From Candidatus Wolbachia massiliensis (lineage in GTDB: Bacteria; Pseudomonadota; Alphaproteobacteria; Rickettsiales; Anaplasmataceae), in contig NZ_CP061738.1 in the NCBI RefSeq assembly GCF_014771645.1, forward strand, positions 173,270-207,408: a stretch of 34,139 nt of DNA, in the 5' to 3' direction. Made by a program: the position numbers and the translations under genes. Under the pieces are notes generated by a model. That model ran no database searches. It saw only the letters and a program-made list of their open reading frames with translations, and was not told the DNA's origin. Below, piece after piece: positions 18,927 to 25,391 of this stretch (the stretch's first letter is position 1; the number at the start of each line of letters is the position of its first letter).

Positions 18927-19718
18927 TTACAGAAACCCTATATCACCGGTCATAAGTAAGTTATCTGACCACTCGATTAGTAATTTACCTCCTGGTAAAT
19001 TTACTGAAGTCTGTTGGGCAGTCAGATGTCCACGTAGTGTGAATGCAATAAGCGCTGCACAAGCTGCACTGCCACATGAAGCAGTAATACCTGTACCTCT
19101 TTCCCAAACTATTAAACTTATTTCCCCGGATTTTTCAATTTGTACAATGCTAACATTTGTTTTCTTAGGAAATAATATGTGATTTTCTAACTTTGGTCCT
19201 AAGTTTTGCAATGGTATTTCACTTATATTATCAGCAAAAAAAACTATATGAGGATTGCCAATATTTACTGCAACTGGGTCTTTTAGCATTGCAATCTCTA
19301 TAGGTAAGTGAAGAGTGTCACATTCAATTGCTAAAGGAATTTCATGCCATTTAAGCAGTGGTTTACCCATATTGACCTTTATGAATTTGTAACCTACTTT
19401 GAAGCACTCTAAAATGCGCTTATTTATTAGCTCGATTGTGGTATACTCAGTGCCTTTTTCTGACATTATTAAGTATCCAACGCAACGTGCTGCATTTCCG
19501 CACATTTCAACTTCACCGCCGTCAGCATTATAAATATGCATGAAGCAGTCAGCTGTACTGGAGTTAGTTATAACTATTACTTGATCGCAATTGTTTTGGT
19601 TAGCGATTTTCCTATAATTCCAATCTAAATTATTTGTTGAACGTGAGTCTATAATAACAAAGTTGTTACCAGTGCCGTGCATTTTGACAAAATTTTCAGG
19701 ATTTTGGCCACTCATCAT
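18927..19718 (-). CDS. dapF: Diaminopimelate epimerase
   Basis: DapF (263 aa) converts LL- to meso-diaminopimelate for peptidoglycan and lysine. The cofactor-free two-cysteine mechanism is supported by Cys73 (EMCGNAARC) and Cys215 (ERGTGITASCGSAAC). The substrate-binding MHGTGNNF and NIGNPH segments are present. It matches the meso-DAP type murE in this window. The start at 19718 lies inside the end of the nitroreductase gene (23-base overlap), so the two are probably translationally coupled. Downstream is a 7-bp stem (18909-18925) without a T-run. Confidence 0.95.
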   Translation of the reverse strand: MMSGQNPENFVKMHGTGNNFVIIDSRSTNNLDWNYRKIANQNNCDQVIVITNSSTADCFMHIYNADGGEVEMCGNAARCVGYLIMSEKGTEYTTIELINKRILECFKVGYKFIKVNMGKPLLKWHEIPLAIECDTLHLPIEIAMLKDPVAVNIGNPHIVFFADNISEIPLQNLGPKLENHILFPKKTNVSIVQIEKSGEISLIVWERGTGITASCGSAACAALIAFTLRGHLTAQQTSVNLPGGKLLIEWSDNLLMTGDIGFL

Positions 19719-20253
19719 AAAAAAATGTTTCCCCTATTGGTCTTCTCTTTTTTTCCTTAATTTCAGCATCTTCATTTTCGTAACCAATTGCTATTACTGA
19801 CATTACATTAAAATTATCAGGTATATTGAATCTCTCTACTATTTTATCTTTATCAAAACCACCCATCTGATGAGCCATTAAGTTCATAGATGCAGCCTGT
19901 AGCATAAGCGCATAATTTGCTGCACCAGTGTCGTGCTGAGCCCAAAAATTTTTCCCTTTATCTAGCTTGCGGAAACTTTTAGCGTTTAATGATATGACCA
20001 ATATCTGTGCACCCTTTGCCCATTTTTGATTAGATTCATCAAGGCAATTCAGCAATTTTTCCCACGCATTTTGATTGCTCTTTTTGCTGCATACCACATA
20101 TCTCCAAGGTTCATCGCCAAAACATGAAGGAGTCAGTCTTGTAGCTTCCATTACAATATCCATCTCTTCTTGAGATATTATCCTTGTGGGATCGTATGAA
20201 CGTCCACTATGTCTTTTTCTCATCAACTCCAATAAATCTTTTTCGCTCATCAT
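19696..20253 (-). CDS. Nitroreductase family FMN oxidoreductase
   Basis: 185 aa. The N-terminal RKRHSGRSYDPTR and the following TPSCFGDEPWRYVV are the FMN- and dimer-interface signatures of the nitroreductase fold. The later AQHDTGAANYALMLQAASMNL and VIAIGY segments complete it. Such enzymes reduce quinones, flavins or nitro compounds with NAD(P)H. The native substrate cannot be inferred. It precedes and overlaps dapF. No clear link in function to dapF is evident. Confidence 0.88.
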   Translation of the reverse strand: MMSEKDLLELMRKRHSGRSYDPTRIISQEEMDIVMEATRLTPSCFGDEPWRYVVCSKKSNQNAWEKLLNCLDESNQKWAKGAQILVISLNAKSFRKLDKGKNFWAQHDTGAANYALMLQAASMNLMAHQMGGFDKDKIVERFNIPDNFNVMSVIAIGYENEDAEIKEKKRRPIGETFFYDEWPKS

Positions 20254-20363
20254 TTTTACATCTAGTAAATATAAACTAGCTCATTATAGCACAATATAAG
20301 CAAATTTAAATTGCAAAACTCCTTGTATGTAATTAGCATTAATATATTTTATTTGGGAAAGTT

Positions 20364-20891
20364 ATGTTTACAACGCAATCAAGTAGTAAATCAACGCTAG
20401 CTGAAATATTGTCTTGCGTTTTGCTTTTGTTCCTAATGAGTCAAATAAGCATACCGTTGCAGCATGTGCCTATCACATTGCAGAGTTTAGGAGTGATGCT
20501 TATAGGGCTCAAGTTTAGCCGCAGAACAGCGTTTTATTCTGTGCTTACATATCTATCACTTGGTGCAGCAGGACTTCCTATTTTTGCTGATTTCTCTGGT
20601 GGTTATCACATTTTCCTTGGACCGACAGGTGGATATTTAGTTGGCTTTTTAGCTGCTGTTATAGTAATGAGCAAAGTAAACGAATTACTAAACTCTAAAT
20701 GTGGGCCACTTATGCGCAATTCTTTGAGTTGTCTAGCTGGTACAGCTATGATTTATATTTGTGGTGTCAGTTGGCTGGCTATTTACGTAGGTCTGAAACA
20801 GGCAGCAATGGTTGGTTTTCTACCGTTTATCCTTTCTGGTTTGGTGAAGGTTTTCCTACTCGTGGCAGCTTTGCAATATTTGAAAAAATGA
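20364..20891 (+). CDS. bioY: Biotin transporter substrate-binding protein BioY
   Basis: BioY (175 aa) is the membrane S-component for biotin uptake, either alone or with an ECF energy-coupling module. Hydrophobic helices run throughout. The family motifs SIPLQHVPITLQSLGVMLIG and GPTGGYLVGFLAA are clear. The stop codon (20889-20891) overlaps the ATG of the next gene as ATGA at 20888-20891. A likely ribosome binding site is GGGAAAG before 20364. No bioM/N genes are in the window. Confidence 0.93.
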   Translation: MFTTQSSSKSTLAEILSCVLLLFLMSQISIPLQHVPITLQSLGVMLIGLKFSRRTAFYSVLTYLSLGAAGLPIFADFSGGYHIFLGPTGGYLVGFLAAVIVMSKVNELLNSKCGPLMRNSLSCLAGTAMIYICGVSWLAIYVGLKQAAMVGFLPFILSGLVKVFLLVAALQYLKK

Positions 20892-21298
20892 TAAGGTTCC
20901 GTCCTCATCATTTCATGTGCACTCTTGCATTTTAAGGGTATGGGTATTCCCAGGGTTTTGTAGAAAATTACAAAAAAATAGCGAGTAGAGTGACTAATAA
21001 CCCCAATACCCAGATCGAAGTAGTTGATAATCTTGATAATGTTTGTAGTGCCTGCCCAAACCAGACTAAACAAGGCAAATGCATCACACAAGCTAAAGTT
21101 TTAGAGCTAGATAGAAAGCATATGGAAGTTTTAGGAATAAAAATTGGAGAGGTTCTTACCTGGAATGAAGCAGTGGAGAGGATTAGAGAGAAAATGTCTT
21201 TAGAGAAATTTGATTATGCATGCGAAGGGTGCAATTGGCAGTCATACGGAATATGCAAGAGTGCCCTTTTAGATTGCCACCTCCGCCTAATGCGTTAA
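20888..21298 (+). pseudogene. DUF1284 family protein interrupted by an in-frame stop
   Basis: Starting at ATG 20888 the frame reads MIRFRPHHFMCTLAF, then TAA at 20933-20935, then GYGYSQGFVENYKKIASRV and on to the stop at 21298 without a shift. This is one DUF1284-type gene with a nonsense codon at position 16, where relatives have a sense codon in a pattern like F-x-GKGYS. The downstream part keeps cysteine clusters (CSACPN, CITQ, CEGCNWQSYGIC) that suggest metal binding. A GTG at 20990 could start a shorter 102-residue product, but the N-terminal HH-x-x-C would be lost. The ATGA overlap with bioY suggests coupling. The function of DUF1284 is unknown. Confidence 0.8.
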
Positions 21299-21321
21299 TA
21301 AAGATGAAGATGACGCTGGCA

Positions 21322-21745
21322 ATAGAAACTAAAAAGTTACTTGACAAATCTCGCCTTTCTCCTTATTATATCAGTGAAGCTATTTATTTAACTTCGCAAT
21401 CTGTGCAGATTAAAATGACAAGATAACTTGTATTTGGCGTACTATTGTTTAATTTTTCGCACTATGTGCACTGCATGTCTTTATAAAATTTCTAAGTTTT
21501 ACCTATATAAGCTGAAACGGGCTGTTTAAGACAGCACCCAACGTCAAATTTTAAAATTGAGAGTGTAATAACTAGCTACCACGGGTTTTCTTTGTCTTTT
21601 TTTTCTGCCCGGTAAATTTGTTAAATATTAAAGCTAAGGCTAGTTGCGTTAAAAAGCAGCTAAATTGCAGCGTTTGAGACTTAAAAACGCCAATACTGAA
21701 AATGGATAATGACCAGGCCCCCTTTTGCCTTTTTTCCCGTTGAGA
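21322..21745 (+). repeat. Dispersed repeat copy B with built-in promoter
   Basis: The best-preserved promoter copy: TTGACA (21341-21346), 17 bp, TATTAT (21364-21369). It is followed by the blocks shared with copy C and the T-rich end CTTTGTCTTTTTTTTCTG near 21590, then a second end block near 21725-21740. It fills the gap between the DUF1284 gene and the IS630 element. Confidence 0.7.
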
Positions 21746-21846
21746 TAAAAAATTAACCAATTAACTTTCGTTATTTACATTTATAGCCCTTCTCATAAAA
21801 GTAGAAACAGGATAGAATAGGGGCTTAGGGTAATGAAAAGGTAAAA

Positions 21847-22227
21847 GTGCCAGCAGCATATAGCTATGACTTAAGGAAAAAAGCCATCCAGGCGTTGGAT
21901 GAAGGAGAGAGTAAAACAGCAGTAGCAAAGAGATTCAAAATTGGTAGAGTAACATTGTATAAATGGGAGAAAAGGCGCAAAGAAACAGGAGATTTTCAAT
22001 CGAAGAAACTGGGGAATAGGGGCTATAATCATAAAATTACCGACTGGAATGCGTTTGCAGAATTTGTGAAAAAACATGGCGATAAAACACAGTCAGAGGT
22101 GGCTAAACTATGGGGCAATATAAGTCGTCAAACAATTCATAGAGCTCTGAAAAAAATTGGATTTACACGCAAAAAAAGACTTATGGGTACAAAGAAAGGA
22201 ACGAAGAAAAACGAGCTGAATTTTTAA
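21847..22227 (+). CDS. IS630 transposase ORF A, duplicate copy 1
   Basis: 126 residues with the N-terminal helix-turn-helix of IS630 transposases (YDLRKKAIQALDEGESKTAV, then KRFKIGRVTLYKWEKR) and the second DNA-binding part ending in FTRKKRLMG. The start is GTG after AAAAGG. It lacks the catalytic half: if the -1 shift occurs in this copy, the frame ends shortly after in the next unit's left terminus. It could only give a DNA-binding fragment. Confidence 0.85.
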   Translation: MPAAYSYDLRKKAIQALDEGESKTAVAKRFKIGRVTLYKWEKRRKETGDFQSKKLGNRGYNHKITDWNAFAEFVKKHGDKTQSEVAKLWGNISRQTIHRALKKIGFTRKKRLMGTKKGTKKNELNF

Positions 22228-22296
22228 AAGTTATAGCCCTTCTCATAAAAGTAGAAACAGGATAGAATAGGGGCTTAGGGTAATGAAAAGGTAAAA

Positions 22297-22677
22297 GTGC
22301 CAGCAGCATATAGCTATGACTTAAGGAAAAAAGCCATCCAGGCGTTGGATGAAGGAGAGAGTAAAACAGCAGTAGCAAAGAGATTCAAAATTGGTAGAGT
22401 AACATTGTATAAATGGGAGAAAAGGCGCAAAGAAACAGGAGATTTTCAATCGAAGAAACTGGGGAATAGGGGCTATAATCATAAAATTACCGACTGGAAT
22501 GCGTTTGCAGAATTTGTGAAAAAACATGGCGATAAAACACAGTCAGAGGTGGCTAAACTATGGGGCAATATAAGTCGTCAAACAATTCATAGAGCTCTGA
22601 AAAAAATTGGATTTACACGCAAAAAAAGACTTATGGGTACAAAGAAAGGAACGAAGAAAAACGAGCTGAATTTTTAA
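22297..22677 (+). CDS. IS630 transposase ORF A, duplicate copy 2
   Basis: Identical in sequence to the copy at 21847-22227 and equally cut off from the catalytic part. Its presence doubles the potential dose of the DNA-binding fragment, which might act as an inhibitor of transposition; that is inference. Confidence 0.85.
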   Translation: MPAAYSYDLRKKAIQALDEGESKTAVAKRFKIGRVTLYKWEKRRKETGDFQSKKLGNRGYNHKITDWNAFAEFVKKHGDKTQSEVAKLWGNISRQTIHRALKKIGFTRKKRLMGTKKGTKKNELNF

Positions 22678-22746
22678 AAGTTATAGCCCTTCTCATAAAA
22701 GTAGAAACAGGATAGAATAGGGGCTTAGGGTAATGAAAAGGTAAAA

Positions 22747-23624
22747 GTGCCAGCAGCATATAGCTATGACTTAAGGAAAAAAGCCATCCAGGCGTTGGAT
22801 GAAGGAGAGAGTAAAACAGCAGTAGCAAAGAGATTCAAAATTGGTAGAGTAACATTGTATAAATGGGAGAAAAGGCGCAAAGAAACAGGAGATTTTCAAT
22901 CGAAGAAACTGGGGAATAGGGGCTATAATCATAAAATTACCGACTGGAATGCGTTTGCAGAATTTGTGAAAAAACATGGCGATAAAACACAGTCAGAGGT
23001 GGCTAAACTATGGGGCAATATAAGTCGTCAAACAATTCATAGAGCTCTGAAAAAAATTGGATTTACACGCAAAAAAAGACTTATGGGTACAAAGAAAGGA
23101 ACGAAGAAAAACGAGCTGAATTTTTAAAAGTTATATCTGCAAAATCTCCTGAAAAGCTGGTATATATTGATGAATCTGGTATAGACAATACAGAGGACTA
23201 CCCATACGGGTATTGCAGAAAGGGAGAGAGGTTTCATGCATTAAAATCAGGTAAAAAAACGCAGCGAGTTAGCATGATTGCAGCTTTAAACAAGGGAAAA
23301 ATCGTTGCACCTATGACCTTTGAAGGCTATTGTGATACAGAGATTTTTAATGGCTGGTTCGAGCAATTTCTGGCACCAATTTTACAGCCTGGACAAACGG
23401 TGATTTTGGACAATGCAACTTTTCATAAGTCTAAAAAGATTGTCGAATTTGCCAAAAGTGTTGGTGCAGAAATTATGTATCTCCCTCCCTATTCTCCTGA
23501 TTTTAATGATATTGAACACTATTGGTTTGCTATCAAAAACAGAGTCAGAAGGAACATACCTCTGTTTAAATCTTTTCGCCATGCTGTCGATTCTGCTTTT
23601 CTTCATTTGTTTCCACTATTATGA
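22747..23624 (+). CDS. IS630 family transposase (ORF AB, -1 frameshift)
   Basis: ORF A (22747-23127, GTG start) carries the helix-turn-helix. The catalytic part is in the -1 frame. Slippage at the run of seven A at 23071-23077 (followed by G) would join GFTRKK to KTYGYKERNEEKRAEFLKVI and give one protein of about 290 residues. The DDE catalytic residues are all seen: Asp in VYIDESGI, Asp in TVILDNATFH and Glu in YSPDFNDIEHYWFAIKNR. The part from the ATG at 23274 alone (116 residues) lacks the first Asp. The element looks potentially active. Confidence 0.88.
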
Positions 23625-23751
23625 GAAGGGCTATAAATTTCTGCTGTCTTGTATATATAAAACTAATTTACTTATCAACATACCAATTACATTCAATGAA
23701 TTTGTGTAAGATGCCATTTTACATAAGATAGAATGGAAGCATTTTTTGATT

Positions 23752-24786
23752 TTAAAGTACTAAACCTTCAGTTAACCTCCTGGCCCTGTAGTTTTTGATA
23801 TGGTCAGGATCAAAAGCCTTTTTTGATCTTAAAATACCAAAAACAATATGAAGTAACTTACGCATTGCAGACCCAACTATGGCCATATTATGCTTACCCT
23901 TTTCCTTTAATCTCTGGCAAAAGCTCATAATAATAGGATTGTGATTCTTAGCTACTATGGCAGGAAAGAAAAGTGCCTTACGTAATGGTTGTGAACCGGA
24001 TTTACTTAATCTGGGTTTGGCATATACAGATGAACCTGATGTTATATTTCTCGGTATAACTCCTGCATATGCTGCCAATTGTCTGGCATTTCTAAAAACT
24101 TCTATGTCAGGAACCTCAGCTAAAATAGCTACTGCTGATTCCTCTCCTATTCCTGGAATAGTCAGTAGAAGTTGAAAATTTTCCAACAACTCTTTGTGTT
24201 GCTTTAATAGTTCACGTACGGAGTTTTTTATTGTTTCTATTTTTTGAGCTATATTCATTGCAAGGTCTTCCCAAGCATTTGCAACTTCTTTGGGCAGTCT
24301 CTCTTTTTTTTCTAAGTGGTTATTTACTAATATCAATTCATCTTTTAACGCAACCGAGCAACGATAAAGATGTTTTAATTTTTTCAGTTCAGGAGAAGGT
24401 GGTGTCCAACGAGTAGGTTCCTGTCTTTGGCAACAATCAGCAATAATTTCTGCATCAGTCTGATCATTTTTTTGCCGTGTAAGCTTACTTCTTGCGTAGG
24501 ATTTTATGCAATAAGGATTTACAACACTAACAAAATGTCCAGTATTGTGTAGAAATTCAGCCAAAGCTTCACTATAACAACCGGTAGCTTCCATGCAGGC
24601 TTTTACTTGTTCTACATTATGTTTTTGTAGAAAGCTCAGTAAACCTTGAAACCCATGATCATCGTTCTTAAAGCTCCTTTTCCTAGTTTCACGTTTTCCT
24701 TTTTTACTTATAAATGAGAGAAAAACATCAAAGCGATCTTTTGATACATCTATGCCAAGAAAGTTGTTGATCATATATAACCCCAT
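23752..24786 (-). CDS. IS110 family transposase
   Basis: 344 aa. N-terminal DEDD (RuvC-like) domain: FLGIDVSKDRFDV, then ACMEATGCYSEALAEFL, then QKNDQTDAEIIADC. The C-terminal Transposase_20 domain has a helix-hairpin-helix (LLTIPGIGEESAVAILAEV) and the serine-bearing YAGVIPRNITSGSS ... RLSKSGSQPLRKALF region. IS110 enzymes recombine DNA guided by a structured RNA made from the non-coding end of the element. The frame is intact, so the element may be active. The stop is about 115 bases from the end of the IS630 element. The exact termini of this element cannot be set from sequence alone. Confidence 0.93.
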   Translation of the reverse strand: MGLYMINNFLGIDVSKDRFDVFLSFISKKGKRETRKRSFKNDDHGFQGLLSFLQKHNVEQVKACMEATGCYSEALAEFLHNTGHFVSVVNPYCIKSYARSKLTRQKNDQTDAEIIADCCQRQEPTRWTPPSPELKKLKHLYRCSVALKDELILVNNHLEKKERLPKEVANAWEDLAMNIAQKIETIKNSVRELLKQHKELLENFQLLLTIPGIGEESAVAILAEVPDIEVFRNARQLAAYAGVIPRNITSGSSVYAKPRLSKSGSQPLRKALFFPAIVAKNHNPIIMSFCQRLKEKGKHNMAIVGSAMRKLLHIVFGILRSKKAFDPDHIKNYRARRLTEGLVL

Positions 24787-25040
24787 ACGTTACCATTAAA
24801 AATGAAAAGTAAGGCTAACCTTGTTAATACAGAATTAGAACCATTTAGGTCTTTCTAAGACGCCGTCCAGCCTATACTTTTGAGAGGGAGCTCTTATCTG
24901 CAAAACAGATTTTATATCTAAGGTTTATATCAGAGTTCCTCCCTTCTCCAACTAATGCTTAAGCTTAAAACATTAGATGCTTTTTTCAAGATACAAGGTT
25001 TATAGTTAGAATTGGTTGATAGTGTTATATTGACTACTTC
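24787..25040 (-). ncRNA. Candidate IS110 bridge RNA
   Basis: The long non-coding region upstream of the transposase is where the IS110 group encodes its bridge RNA, in the same sense as the transposase. It can fold into several hairpins: AGGGAG (24885-24890) with CTCCCT (24939-24944), with ATCTG/CAGAT inside (about 24896-24909), and CTAATG/CATTAG at about 24952-24976. Internal loops would be guide-loop candidates. The limits are approximate. I could not match loops to element flanks. From about 25040 to 25320 I see nothing identifiable. Confidence 0.4.
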
Positions 25041-25342
25041 ATTTTGTAACCAGATCGGCTTTATTGAGTAGTGGATTACAGATGGGCAGGCAAAAAAATC
25101 CGTGTAGTAAGTTCAAAATCAATGTCGGAGAATTTTATAGAAGTGTCAAGTTGAAGTTGATGTGGAAGGAAAGAGACTATAAATTCTGCTATGTTGATTG
25201 CTTAACACTCTGAATCAAGGTTGCAAGTTTACTATCCTATCAGGCATCTTTATTAGGTTAAAAGAAAGTTTATGTAAACACCTGAACTTACTACAAAAAC
25301 TCAAAAATTGCAAAATAATAAAAATATTATATTAAAATCAGC

Positions 25343-25386
25343 TTGACTCATATTATATATTGTACATAATATATCAAGCTAGGAGG
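25343..25386 (+). promoter_or_regulatory. Promoter, dyad operator and ribosome binding site of the OTU gene
   Basis: TTGACT (25343-25348), 18 bp, TAATAT (25367-25372). A perfect 7-bp dyad, ATATTAT (25350-25356) and ATAATAT (25366-25372), covers the spacer and the -10 box and could bind a dimeric repressor. AGGAGG at 25381-25386 is five bases before the ATG and is the strongest ribosome binding site in the window. Confidence 0.5.
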
Positions 25387-25391
25387 AAAAT

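Larger units (their letters stand above)
21781..23130 (+). repeat. Three tandem copies of a 450-bp unit
   Basis: Units 21781-22230, 22231-22680 and 22681-23130 appear identical base for base. Each starts TTATAGCCC (IS left end). The unit end reads AAAAGTTATA, and the junction uses the 5-base identity TTATA between the IS end and an internal site (TTATATCTGC at 23131). Confidence 0.95.
21784..23633 (+). mobile_element. IS630-family element with triplicated left end
   Basis: Terminal inverted repeats start TAGCCCTTCTCATAA on the left (21784) and end TTATGAGAAGGGCTA on the right (23633). TA dinucleotides flank both sides (21782-21783 and 23634-23635), as expected for the TA target of IS630/Tc1-type elements. 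A simple element would be about 950 bp; this one is 900 bp longer because the left 450 bp occurs three times. The third unit continues into the complete transposase. Confidence 0.9.

Noticed and set aside
21781-23130. The 450-bp periodic repeat as a CRISPR or satellite-like array
   Set aside because: The unit is the left end of an IS630 transposon including its coding sequence, so it is duplicated mobile DNA.
23274-23624. Treating the 116-residue catalytic piece as a separate gene
   Set aside because: The same frame continues upstream to the A7 site and includes the first catalytic Asp, so it is the second half of one transposase.
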